Part shown: piece after piece, positions 33,691-41,555 of the stretch
Position numbering within the stretch: the first letter of the stretch is position 1
Layout of the letters: each line of letters begins with the position of its first letter
Origin: Verrucomicrobiales bacterium
GTDB lineage: Bacteria; Verrucomicrobiota; Verrucomicrobiia; Verrucomicrobiales; DEV007
Assembly (NCBI GenBank): GCA_029213265.1
Contig: JARGNG010000021.1
Location: 26,902 to 83,343 of the forward strand
Length of the DNA stretch: 56,442 bases
Direction of reading: 5' to 3'
The notes under the pieces: generated by a model
Told to the model about the DNA's origin: nothing
Databases searched by the model: none
What the model saw: the letters and a program-made list of their open reading frames with translations, nothing else
Program-made: the position numbers and the translations under genes

Positions 33691-34629
33691 ATGAATCGAT
33701 TGCGTTCCTTCCTTTTCCTTTCCGTAGTGTTCTCCCTAGTCTCTGCCTCCCCCTTGTCGGCGCAAAACAAGGCGAAAGCGAAAAAGAAGCCGGCGCCGTT
33801 TGCATGGAACAATCCGCCTTCGGCGGCCTGGCTCGAAAAGAGCGGGCTGCCTTCGGGCTTGCGGCATGCCACCTTTGCCAGTCCTTCGATGGGAGTCGAG
33901 GTTGGTTATTTCATCTATCTCCCGGATGCCTATGAGGCCGAAGCGGACCGGGCTTTCCCTGTCGTGTTTCATCTGCACGGAGGCCGTCCCGGCAGCGAAA
34001 TGAAATCGATCAAGCTGAGTGGCTTTGTCGACCAGGCGGTTCGAAACGGAGACATTCAGCCCACGATCTACGTCTTTCCGAATGGCGGACCGATGAGTTG
34101 GTACAACTATCCGCAGATCGATAATGGACAGGGCGAAGACGTCTTCGTGAAAGAGTTGATTCCCCATATTCAGAAGTCGTATCGCACGCGGGAACTGGCT
34201 CTGGAAGGGTTCAGCCAGGGCGGACGCGGCACGACTCGAATCATGTTCCGGTACCCGGAGCTGTTCGTCTCCGCCGCGCCCGGGGGATCCGGCTACGAAC
34301 CGGAGAAGCGAATCCAGGAAAACGAAGGGGCCGAAAGCGAAAAGGTGGTTTTTGCGAGGGGCGACAACACCTGGGATCTCGCTGCGGAATATGCGAAGCG
34401 TGAGGACAGGGAGAAACTCCCGATTCTTCTCTGGGTCGGAACTAAGGGATTCAATTACGAGTACAACCTGAAATTTTCCGACTGCCTCAAATCACTTGGG
34501 ATTCCGCATTCCATGCATGTGGTCGAGGGAGTGGCTCACTCGGCCTATGGCATCTTCGATAAAGACGGACTGCCTTTGCTCCAGTTCCATCAAGAGAACT
34601 TCGCCAAACCTGCGGACCGGAAGAAGTAA
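33691..34629 (+). CDS. Secreted esterase D/feruloyl-esterase-like hydrolase
   Basis: Exported hydrolase of 312 aa. Signal peptide about 1-24, then a lysine-rich linker (NKAKAKKKPAP). The alpha/beta fold begins with YFIYLPDAYEAE and FHLHGGRPG. S175 in GFSQGG is the nucleophile and H near VEGVAHSAYG the base. The layout matches bacterial poly(3-hydroxybutyrate)/feruloyl-esterase-like secreted enzymes. The substrate is unknown, perhaps acyl groups on plant or algal polysaccharides. The ATG at 33691 gives the signal peptide. A possible shared terminator hairpin follows, as a convergent gene ends 16 nt away. Confidence 0.86.
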   Translation: MNRLRSFLFLSVVFSLVSASPLSAQNKAKAKKKPAPFAWNNPPSAAWLEKSGLPSGLRHATFASPSMGVEVGYFIYLPDAYEAEADRAFPVVFHLHGGRPGSEMKSIKLSGFVDQAVRNGDIQPTIYVFPNGGPMSWYNYPQIDNGQGEDVFVKELIPHIQKSYRTRELALEGFSQGGRGTTRIMFRYPELFVSAAPGGSGYEPEKRIQENEGAESEKVVFARGDNTWDLAAEYAKREDREKLPILLWVGTKGFNYEYNLKFSDCLKSLGIPHSMHVVEGVAHSAYGIFDKDGLPLLQFHQENFAKPADRKK

Positions 34630-34655
34630 GCTCGACGAAGATTCTTACTTCGTCA
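34624..34655. terminator. Convergent-gene hairpin
   Basis: Two mutually exclusive stems cover both stop codons: GAAGTAAG/CTTACTTC (8 bp) and GACGAAG/CTTCGTC (7 bp, 7-nt loop). Placement between convergent genes suggests a bidirectional terminator; the lack of a clear T-tract leaves doubt. Confidence 0.35.
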
Positions 34656-35136
34656 GATTTCCCTTCACATTGGAATAGGAAAGTGTTCCCTCCCGCAGTT
34701 CGTCCGTAGCGCGCATTTTGTAGGTAGCGTTTCGCCCGGATCCCTGTTTTTTGATCGAGTATCGTCGAACACCGGACACCTGCTCGGTGACACCCGTTCC
34801 CGGATGTTTGAAGGATCCCGAATAAACGCCGCGAATCTTGATCCGTCTCTTATTGCCGGTCGCCCGGGCAAATTTCAGGGTGTGAGGACGGTTGGTGCCG
34901 GAGAAAGCCGTCGTGTTTCGTTTGCCGTTGACTCGTACTCTCAACTGATAAGAAGTCGGCTGCGGGAAGATCACACCACCGCCGGTATCGACTCCATAAA
35001 CGCCGGAAACCGGTCCCTCGTAGATTCCGTAGAAATCACGAAGAATACGTTTGGGTGGTGTCGCAGCTCCAGCCTCGACAGCAAAGAAGCTTCCAAAAAC
35101 GGCAACGGCAGTAAGAAGGAGGAATGCACGTGTCAT
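34645..35136 (-). CDS. Small basic secreted protein
   Basis: Unrecognised exported protein of 163 aa. Signal peptide MTRAFLLLTAVAVFGSFFAVEAGA. The mature region is rich in Arg, Lys, Gly and Thr and predicted beta-rich (YGIYEGPVSGVYGVDTGGGV, later KKQGSGRNATYKMRATDEL). It may be a small beta-barrel or sandwich protein similar to those of PVC species with an Arg/Lys-rich profile. There are no cysteines in the mature part and no catalytic pattern. It stands alone between an esterase and the second DUF58 gene. The start follows from the signal peptide. Confidence 0.6.
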   Translation of the reverse strand: MTRAFLLLTAVAVFGSFFAVEAGAATPPKRILRDFYGIYEGPVSGVYGVDTGGGVIFPQPTSYQLRVRVNGKRNTTAFSGTNRPHTLKFARATGNKRRIKIRGVYSGSFKHPGTGVTEQVSGVRRYSIKKQGSGRNATYKMRATDELREGTLSYSNVKGNLTK

Positions 35137-35181
35137 GGGAAGACATTTACCACCCCTCTCCCGGGTTTCCCAGTCAAAATA

Positions 35182-36585
35182 TCAGATCAGCTGGCGATTC
35201 TTGATGTTCAAATATTGGGTCACGGTCTCGGTGCAGAGCTCCGCATGGTCCGGCACCCCCAACTCGACGCCGAGGTGGTGCAGCTTGTTTCTCGTTTCCC
35301 GAATCTCCTGCCACTGAAAGTGTCCACCCATTTCCTCGTAGACTTCGGAAACGGTTTCCGGAGCCTCCCGGGAGGAGAAAATGGCGTTGGCCCGCTCCGG
35401 TTTCACCATATTCACGAGCACGAGATGCTGCTTGTTGATCAGGGGAAGCGCGTCGTAAAACTGCTCGGCAGTCAGAGGATCACTCAAGTCGACCAGCATG
35501 ACGAGAAGGGCCCGTCTCGTCAGCCGCTGACGAAGTGAAATCATGAGTTGCTCAAAATCGGGTGTCACCGGCTTCGGCTCCAGGGTGTAGAGGGCATCGC
35601 GAATGAGATTGTAGTGGTCTTTCCCATTCCTCCCGCGAATGAATCGATCCACTTTGTCGGCAAAACTGACAAATCCACACAAGTCGCCCTGCCGTTCCGC
35701 GACCGAGGCGAGAATGAGAGAGCAATGCAGGAATTTCTCCAGCTGGGAAGTGATCAGGTAATCCCCTCCGGACGACGACTCCTCGTAGAGCCAGTCGCCG
35801 CCCATTCCCTCTTCCACGGGAACGCGGATTTCCCTGCCACTGAGCCGGGAGTGATCCACAATGACATAGACTTCCTGCGTCTTTTCGATCTGGTACGTTC
35901 TCGTCACCGGCAATTGACGCCGGGCTGTCGCTTTCCAGTCGATATCGACATAGTCGTCGCCGGGCTGGTAATCGCGCAGTTGCTCGAAGTCGCGCCCTTT
36001 CCCCACCTGCCGGACGATGTGGGATCCATCCTGCCCCCGCATCAGGAACAGGCTCGCGAGTCGTTTCCGCTCAAAGGTAAGATCGGGATAGACCCGGAGT
36101 TCGGTCGACAGATCAAACCGCTTTCGTAAAAGCCAGAGGCCCAGCCGGGAACGTGTTTCGATATGAAGCGCGTCGAGGGTGTAGTGCCCGCGCTTCAAGG
36201 GGATGATCGGACAACGGGCCGTGAGTTTTTTTCCTCCCGGGAAAGGAGACAATTTCCCGGTCGGGTCCTTCTCGAACCGGAAGAAAGGAGCGGCATTGAG
36301 CCCGTACCGGAGCCAGGCGAGGTCAGCGCCGGCATTCGAGAACTCGATCATCAGATCAACGGCCCGACCCTTCGTTCCGCGAAGAAGCTCCGGCGTGGCC
36401 GCCTCCACCAACTGCAGAAGCGGACGGGAAAGGAGGAAATCAGCCAGGCAAACGAGGAACAGAGCAACCAGCGCAAGAATCCCGAGAAGTCTCCCCGCAC
36501 CGTTGTCGTAGACCACGATGGTGCAGGCGGGAATAGCAACAAAGAATGCCACCCAGAGCAGAATCGTATTCGGGACAGGGCGCAT
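35182..36585 (-). CDS. DUF58 protein with membrane anchors (copy 2)
   Basis: DUF58 protein of 467 aa. Two membrane helices at the N terminus (residues about 7-27, LLWVAFFVAIPACTIVVY, and 31-51, LLGILALVALFLVCLADFLL) precede a beta region. The DUF58 signature DFEQLRDYQPGDDYVDIDWK is near residue 200, followed by a vWA-like segment (EVYVIVDHSRLSG, then RALLVMLVDLSDPLTA). It is the longer, membrane-bound type of DUF58. The upstream moxR stop is 26 nt away, so the two genes probably form a bicistronic unit. Unlike the first pair, no Bat genes follow and no transglutaminase-like gene is present. Confidence 0.88.
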   Translation of the reverse strand: MRPVPNTILLWVAFFVAIPACTIVVYDNGAGRLLGILALVALFLVCLADFLLSRPLLQLVEAATPELLRGTKGRAVDLMIEFSNAGADLAWLRYGLNAAPFFRFEKDPTGKLSPFPGGKKLTARCPIIPLKRGHYTLDALHIETRSRLGLWLLRKRFDLSTELRVYPDLTFERKRLASLFLMRGQDGSHIVRQVGKGRDFEQLRDYQPGDDYVDIDWKATARRQLPVTRTYQIEKTQEVYVIVDHSRLSGREIRVPVEEGMGGDWLYEESSSGGDYLITSQLEKFLHCSLILASVAERQGDLCGFVSFADKVDRFIRGRNGKDHYNLIRDALYTLEPKPVTPDFEQLMISLRQRLTRRALLVMLVDLSDPLTAEQFYDALPLINKQHLVLVNMVKPERANAIFSSREAPETVSEVYEEMGGHFQWQEIRETRNKLHHLGVELGVPDHAELCTETVTQYLNIKNRQLI

Positions 36586-36611
36586 GCAGGAGAGGAAAAA
36601 GAGCAGGCTGG

Positions 36612-37604
36612 TTAGCGGGGAACCGCGACGGACTCGAGTAACTTGGCGATGGCCTCACGGACCGTAACTCCCTCGATTTCATATTCCGGACGGAGAACGA
36701 TTCGGTGGGAGAGAACCGGATAGGTCATTTCCCGGATATCATCGGGAGTGACGAAGTCCCGGCCCTGAAGCGCCGCGTAGGCCCGGCTGGAGAGGAGCAA
36801 AGCCTGCGTCGCCCGGGGCCCGGCACCGACCTGGATGCTGTCGGATTTCCGCGAATGCCGAACCAACTCCACGACATAATTGACCAGTTCGTCCTTCACC
36901 GTGATTTCTTCCAGCGCCTCTTTCATCGACGCGATATCAGACGCGGTAAGAACCGGATTGATCGAGCCGCCCTCCAGAATATGCTCCGGGGTGTCGCGAC
37001 CGAGACTCTGCATGGCGAGTTGCCGCTCTTCCTCCTCAGCGGGGTAATCCATCTCGACGCGAAGCAGAAAGCGGTCTTTCTGCGCCTCCGGTAAGGGATA
37101 GGTCCCCTCGTATTCGATCGGGTTCTGCGTCGCAAAAACGGTGAAGCTATCCGGCAGTTCGTGGGTCTCGCCATCAATTGTGACCTGCCGCTCCTGCATC
37201 GCCTGGAGCAGCGCCGACTGAGTCTTGGCAGGCGCCCGGTTGATTTCGTCGGAGAGAAGAAAGGACGTGAAAATCGGCCCTTTGACGAGATGGAACGCTC
37301 CTTCCTGCAGATTGAAAATATTCGTTCCGGTGATGTCGGAGGGCATCAAATCAGGGGTGAACTGAATCCGGGAAAACTCCGTGCCGAGCACTTTTGCGAG
37401 GGTTCTCACGAGAAGTGTCTTTGCGACGCCCGGCACTCCTTCGATCAAAATATGATTGCCGGTGAAGATCGCGATCAGGCAATGATCTATGACATCCTCC
37501 TGGCCGATGATCACTTTTCCGACCTCTTTTCTGGCGCGGGTCAGGATCTCTTTTACCGATTGATTTTGATCACTCGTCGGAGCTTCTTCCATGGTTCGGT
37601 TCAT
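36612..37604 (-). CDS. MoxR-family AAA+ ATPase (copy 2)
   Basis: MoxR ATPase of 330 aa. Walker A GVPGVAKT (residues 56-63), the MoxR segment FTPDLMPSDITG, a Walker B in SDEINRAPAK and the sensor segment ATQNPIEYEGTYPLPEAQKD are present. It is paralogous to the MoxR at 9131-10090, with an N-terminal extension of about 14 residues (MEEAPTSDQNQSVKE). It is likely to drive ATP-dependent folding or insertion of the DUF58 protein encoded next. I took the ATG at 37604; 37592 is equally possible. It is divergent from folA, with a 144-nt gap. Confidence 0.9.
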   Translation of the reverse strand: MNRTMEEAPTSDQNQSVKEILTRARKEVGKVIIGQEDVIDHCLIAIFTGNHILIEGVPGVAKTLLVRTLAKVLGTEFSRIQFTPDLMPSDITGTNIFNLQEGAFHLVKGPIFTSFLLSDEINRAPAKTQSALLQAMQERQVTIDGETHELPDSFTVFATQNPIEYEGTYPLPEAQKDRFLLRVEMDYPAEEEERQLAMQSLGRDTPEHILEGGSINPVLTASDIASMKEALEEITVKDELVNYVVELVRHSRKSDSIQVGAGPRATQALLLSSRAYAALQGRDFVTPDDIREMTYPVLSHRIVLRPEYEIEGVTVREAIAKLLESVAVPR

Positions 37605-37720
37605 CGCATAGAAACCACAACGAAAGCAAGCGGATAATGTGTCGATTGGGGAGATTCCCGGTCCCACCGAAAAGTTATGGCGCGCCCTCTGCTCGCGACC
37701 CGCAACCCGGTTGACTCACC

Positions 37721-37740
37721 GACCGAACCCTGTTGAGTAT
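37721..37740 (+). promoter_or_regulatory. GACCNAACCCTGTTG element before folA
   Basis: The core GACCGAACCCTGTTGA ends 13 nt before the folA ATG. A degenerate copy (GACCCGCAACCCGGTTGACT, 37697-37716) lies 24 nt upstream, giving a doublet like the one before the hydrolase gene at 18693. Candidate operator or promoter. Confidence 0.45.
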
Positions 37741-37748
37741 TCATTAGC

Positions 37749-38258
37749 ATGCGAATCTCTCTCATAGCTGCGATGACCCCGGGCCGGGTCATCGCAGGAC
37801 CAGGCGGTGGAATTCCGTGGGACCTGCCCCGGGATCGGGCTCATTTCCGAGCCTACACCTCTGGAAAATGGATGCTGGTGGGAAGAAAGACCTACGAGGA
37901 AATGGAAGGCTGGTTCGGTAACCGCACCCCTCTGATTCTCACCCGGGACCCGAGTTTTGTCGCTCCGGTTCCCTCCCACCGGGTCGTTGGATCCATTTTC
38001 GAAGCAATCGAACTGGCAAAACGGAACGGGATCGGAGAACTCGTCATCAGCGGTGGTGCAGAAGTCTACGAAACCGCCCTCCCCTACGCAGACCGACTCG
38101 TCCTGACGACCGTGGAAACAGAAATCGAAAGCGATATCCACTTTCCGGAGTGCCGCGATCCGGAGAACTGGACGGCAATACACCGGGAAGTCTGGCCGTC
38201 CGACGAGGAGAATGACTTCGAAATAATTCTTCAAATTCTGGACCGAAAAAGTCGCTGA
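37749..38258 (+). CDS. folA: Dihydrofolate reductase
   Basis: DHFR of 169 aa, which reduces dihydrofolate to tetrahydrofolate with NADPH. The N terminus MRISLIAAMTPGRVIA is typical, with GGGIPWDLPRDRAHFR containing the IPW active-site loop and the acidic residue D in LPRD (equivalent to D27 of E. coli). VGRKTYEEM and LVISGGAEVYE supply the cofactor-binding segments. Length fits the family. thyA is not adjacent; the gene stands at the head of the plus-strand envelope cluster and is separated from the DedA gene by 119 nt. The start codon is preceded by a doublet motif. Confidence 0.95.
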   Translation: MRISLIAAMTPGRVIAGPGGGIPWDLPRDRAHFRAYTSGKWMLVGRKTYEEMEGWFGNRTPLILTRDPSFVAPVPSHRVVGSIFEAIELAKRNGIGELVISGGAEVYETALPYADRLVLTTVETEIESDIHFPECRDPENWTAIHREVWPSDEENDFEIILQILDRKSR

Positions 38259-38377
38259 ACTCTTTGCCCGTCGGCGAAAGTATCACTCGCTCCCTATCGG
38301 CTTTCACGTAGATTGCCGGAGAAGCAACACCCCACGCCTACCTCGCCCGCATTGCACCCCGTTCCCGGCCCTTTTCG

Positions 38378-39118
38378 ATGTCTCGTTTCCGACGCCAGAC
38401 CTGCTTTCTGATACTCGCTGTCGGCGTATTGCTGATGCTGACCGGTTGTGGTTCGGAGGACACCCTGATGGAGAAGCTGGACAGGGTGGAGTCACTGCCT
38501 TTGTGGCAACGGGTTAGCGCCATCGCCGTGGGCACTCTGGTGAGCGAAGACATGGCCTGCATCGCCGCCGGACTTCTCGCCGCCGAAGGGGTCATCCCTT
38601 TCGCCTGGGCGCTGATTGGATCCTTTCTCGGAATCCTGATCGGAGATATCGGCCTCTACATCATCGGACGCATTGGCGGCCTCGGGCTGCTGCGACGCCC
38701 TCCTTTTCGCTGGATTATCAAGGAGAATCAAATTCTCCAGGCCGAACATCTTTTCAAAGAGCACGGTGCCAAACTCATTTTCTCATCGCGACTCCTTCCC
38801 GGCTCACGACTGCCTATCTACGCCGCTGCCGGAGTCTTGAACTATTCCCCCTGGCGCTTCTGCCTTTTTATGACCCTGGCAGGAGGACTTTCCGCGATCA
38901 CTCTGGTCTGGGGGTCCCGGATGCTGGGTGACGTGGTTTTCGAATGGCTTCGGATTTACCAAGCCTACGCGATTCCTTTTGTGGTTGCCGTTCTCCTGCT
39001 CGCCTGGGTCGGGGTAAAGCTCTTTGAAATTCTCGCGACGAAACGAAGCCGCCTCGTCTTTCTTTCACGAACCCGCAAGCTTTGGCAGCGCATCCGGGGA
39101 ATCCAAAAAAAGGCATGA
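38378..39118 (+). CDS. DedA-family membrane protein with lipobox-like N terminus
   Basis: DedA/VTT family protein of 246 aa. The VTT domain is clear (VSEDMACIAAGLLAAEGVIP, then GDIGLYIIGRIGG, and FSSRLLPGSRLPIYAAAG with the conserved R-x-x-P-x-x-R). DedA proteins are needed for membrane homeostasis and lipid scrambling. An odd point is the N terminus: residues 8-24 read like a lipoprotein signal (LILAVGVLLMLTGC), with C24 in a lipobox LTGC. That may be incidental, or anchor the N terminus by lipidation. The stop codon overlaps the next gene by 4 nt. Confidence 0.87.
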   Translation: MSRFRRQTCFLILAVGVLLMLTGCGSEDTLMEKLDRVESLPLWQRVSAIAVGTLVSEDMACIAAGLLAAEGVIPFAWALIGSFLGILIGDIGLYIIGRIGGLGLLRRPPFRWIIKENQILQAEHLFKEHGAKLIFSSRLLPGSRLPIYAAAGVLNYSPWRFCLFMTLAGGLSAITLVWGSRMLGDVVFEWLRIYQAYAIPFVVAVLLLAWVGVKLFEILATKRSRLVFLSRTRKLWQRIRGIQKKA

Positions 39119-39483
39119 TCGATTCCTCCCCCACTCCGCCGGCAATTCTCCGTTTCCGGTTTTTCTGCCTGCTTCTGTGCCTTCTCTACTTTCTCGTAGC
39201 CAGCGCCGGGGTCGGCCTGTTTTTTATTCCGGAAGGTTTGATGGAAGTGAGCAAACTCACCCTGCGATTGCTTGGCGGACTCTTTCTTTTCGTCGGCGGG
39301 CTCTTCTTTTCCCTCTCTTTCATTGGCCTCCACATGCCGCGCCGTCCGGGGGCCTGGACCTACAATCGCTTTCTACTCTTCCTTGGAATATCCAGTATTC
39401 TTCTGATGCCTTTCAGCCTGATCCTGCTCAATGCCTGGGTGAAACCGGAAATCCTTGAGTGGTACGGGATAAATCCCTCTTGA
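39115..39483 (+). CDS. Small three-helix membrane protein
   Basis: Unrecognised membrane protein of 122 aa. I place the start at the ATG overlapping the DedA stop by 4 nt (ATGA). Three hydrophobic helices are visible: about residues 14-38 (FFCLLLCLLYFLVASAGVGLF), 50-70 (LRLLGGLFLFVGGLFFSLSF) and 86-106 (FLLFLGISSILLMPFSLILL). No family signature appears. Coupling to the DedA gene suggests a shared role in the membrane. Confidence 0.72.
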   Translation: MIDSSPTPPAILRFRFFCLLLCLLYFLVASAGVGLFFIPEGLMEVSKLTLRLLGGLFLFVGGLFFSLSFIGLHMPRRPGAWTYNRFLLFLGISSILLMPFSLILLNAWVKPEILEWYGINPS

Positions 39484-39537
39484 GCCGGAGCCAATTCACC
39501 GGTAAGGATAGCGCCTCAACCCCTTTCTTTATTTGTT

Positions 39538-40782
39538 GTGAACTGGATTTCTCTGGCCCTGCGAAATCTCCTCCGGAATTCCCGCCGCTCGATTACCACA
39601 ATCGCTGCCGTGGCACTGGGATACTCGGCGACCAATATCTTTGCCGGATTCGCCGGCTACATGTTTACCAGTATCCGTGACGCTCATATTTTCGAGCAGA
39701 TCAACGGGCATGTTCAGATCTGGAAAAAGGACGCCCGCGACTACGGCGGATCCGATCCGGCGAAATACCTGATCAGTGCAGAGGAATTTCAGAGCATCCG
39801 GGAATTCGCAAGCGGGGATGAACGGGTTGAACTCGCCGCCGGAATGCTGGAGGTAAAAGGAAATCTCGATTTTGACGGAAATCCCGGCTTCTTTTTCGGG
39901 CAGTCCATGGTGCCCTCGGAAAAGGACACGATCTTTTCCCGCTCGACAGCCCTGAAGAGTGCCGACGGAAGCGGGACCGTCGGAAAGGACATCACCGATG
40001 ACACGCCCTTCGGAATCTCGATCGCTCCGGGCATGGCGGAGAATCTCGGTCTCGATGTCGGATCGGATGTCATCCTGATGGCCCCCTCGATCAACGGCCA
40101 GATGAACGCCCTCGATGCACAGGTCTTTCAAATTGCCGATGTCGCCTCCGAGGCCTTGAACAACCGCTACGTCTATCTCCCTCTGGAACTGGCCCAGACC
40201 CTCTATGAAACGGATGGAGTCAGCTGCGTGCGCCTTCTCCTGTCGAACGGAGACAACACCGACGCGGTCGTCGCCTCGATGCGGGAAAAATTCCCTGAAG
40301 CGGAGTGGGAAGTGATCCCCTGGTATGACGTCTCGCGCCTCTATCTCCGCACGAAGAGGATGTTTGATATCATCTTTGGTCTCGTCTTTGCCATCATTGC
40401 GATCATCGTCATTATGTCGGTGCTGAACACTATCGGAATGGCGGTCGTCGAGCGGACCCGGGAAATCGGCACTCTCCGCGCGATCGGTCTGAAGCGCCCC
40501 GGCGTGATTCGGCTGTTCGGAATCGAAAGCGCTCTTCTCGGGGTGATCGGGGCCCTCACCGGACTCGTTGTTACGCTTGGGTTTTCCTTTTTTATCGGAG
40601 CACTCAGACCCACCTGGGAACCTCCCGTGACTGCCCGTGAAATCGTCTGGGAAATCAAGATTCTTCCGGAGTATCTGCTTCTCACCTTTGTGCTTCTCGT
40701 CTTTTTCACCTCCCTTGCCGCGATTGCCCCGGCCCGGCGGGCGGCGCATCAAAGTATTGTGGATTCGCTCGGCCACGTGTAA
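39538..40782 (+). CDS. FtsX/LolC-like ABC permease
   Basis: ABC permease of 414 aa of the FtsX/MacB/LolCE superfamily. It has one N-terminal helix (residues about 19-40), a long periplasmic domain (about 45-270), and three C-terminal helices with the family phrases MSVLNTIGMAVVERTREIGT and LRAIGLKR. It starts with GTG (MNWISLALRNLLRNS). These permeases extract lipoproteins or peptides from the inner membrane with an ATPase, but no ATPase gene is present in the window, so the partner must be encoded elsewhere. The LolA-like gene 11 nt downstream fits a role in lipoprotein release. Confidence 0.87.
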   Translation: MNWISLALRNLLRNSRRSITTIAAVALGYSATNIFAGFAGYMFTSIRDAHIFEQINGHVQIWKKDARDYGGSDPAKYLISAEEFQSIREFASGDERVELAAGMLEVKGNLDFDGNPGFFFGQSMVPSEKDTIFSRSTALKSADGSGTVGKDITDDTPFGISIAPGMAENLGLDVGSDVILMAPSINGQMNALDAQVFQIADVASEALNNRYVYLPLELAQTLYETDGVSCVRLLLSNGDNTDAVVASMREKFPEAEWEVIPWYDVSRLYLRTKRMFDIIFGLVFAIIAIIVIMSVLNTIGMAVVERTREIGTLRAIGLKRPGVIRLFGIESALLGVIGALTGLVVTLGFSFFIGALRPTWEPPVTAREIVWEIKILPEYLLLTFVLLVFFTSLAAIAPARRAAHQSIVDSLGHV

Positions 40783-40793
40783 TTTTCTTTGCT

Positions 40794-41519
40794 ATGAAAA
40801 AGCTTTCTCTCCTCCTATTTCTGTCAGGCTTCCTGAGCCTGCCCCTCGTGGCGCAGGACGCGGCCCTTCTCGCTGCGGAAAAAGCGCGCGGGATCATGAC
40901 CGGCAACACCGGTGTTCAGTGGACCGTCACCGTTTCCGGAGATAAGAAAGCGAGGTTTCTCGCGACCTCCAAGGGCGGAACGATCCACGCGGAAGTGATC
41001 GAGCCGGCCGACGCACAGGGTCGCAAGTATCTCGCCGAAGCCAAGGGAGCGATGTGGTTCTGGAAGCCGGGACTCAGTCGTGCGGTTTCGGTTTCGAAAA
41101 AGCAGCGCCTCTCCGGAGATGCCGCGATCGGTGACATCGCCTCGACCAGTTTTGTCGAAGGTTACAAGGTCATCGGGAATGAACCTGCGGAATACAACGG
41201 CGAACCGGGAACCGTCTATTCGATGAAAGCGAACTCGCTCGGAGATACCTATGCGATGATCAAATACTGGGTCTCCGACAAAGGAAACCTGGGAAAGAAG
41301 GCCGAGTTCTTTGCGAAGTCCGGCAACCTGCTGCGGACTTCCACGATGGAATACAACAATTCGATCAACGGCGGCCCGTTTCTTTCCAAGATGGTCATTC
41401 AGGACAGCAGCCGGACCATTACCCTGCAATTCAGCGATGTGAAGATCGGCTCTTTTCCGGACAGCCTTTTTGATAAGAACAATCTCGGTGGGAAGACCTT
41501 CAACGCCCCCCGGAAATAA
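40794..41519 (+). CDS. LolA-like outer-membrane lipoprotein-sorting protein
   Basis: Exported protein of 241 aa. Signal peptide KKLSLLLFLSGFLSLPLVAQ. The mature part is a beta sandwich with short strands (GVQWTVTVSGDKKARFLATS, then KYLAEAKGAMWFWKPGLSRA) resembling the outer-membrane lipoprotein-sorting family (LolA/LolB-like, DUF4292-like). It would carry lipoproteins across the periplasm or modify the outer membrane. Location directly after the FtsX-like permease supports lipoprotein trafficking; family assignment is by fold pattern and context. Confidence 0.78.
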   Translation: MKKLSLLLFLSGFLSLPLVAQDAALLAAEKARGIMTGNTGVQWTVTVSGDKKARFLATSKGGTIHAEVIEPADAQGRKYLAEAKGAMWFWKPGLSRAVSVSKKQRLSGDAAIGDIASTSFVEGYKVIGNEPAEYNGEPGTVYSMKANSLGDTYAMIKYWVSDKGNLGKKAEFFAKSGNLLRTSTMEYNNSINGGPFLSKMVIQDSSRTITLQFSDVKIGSFPDSLFDKNNLGGKTFNAPRK

Positions 41520-41555
41520 AGCCTCCCCGTTTCCATTTTGTCGAAATCCAATCCT

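Noticed and set aside
39529..40776. Minus-strand open frame of 415 codons opposite the permease
   Set aside because: His/Asp/Arg-rich antisense translation without membrane segments; the plus-strand permease has family motifs.
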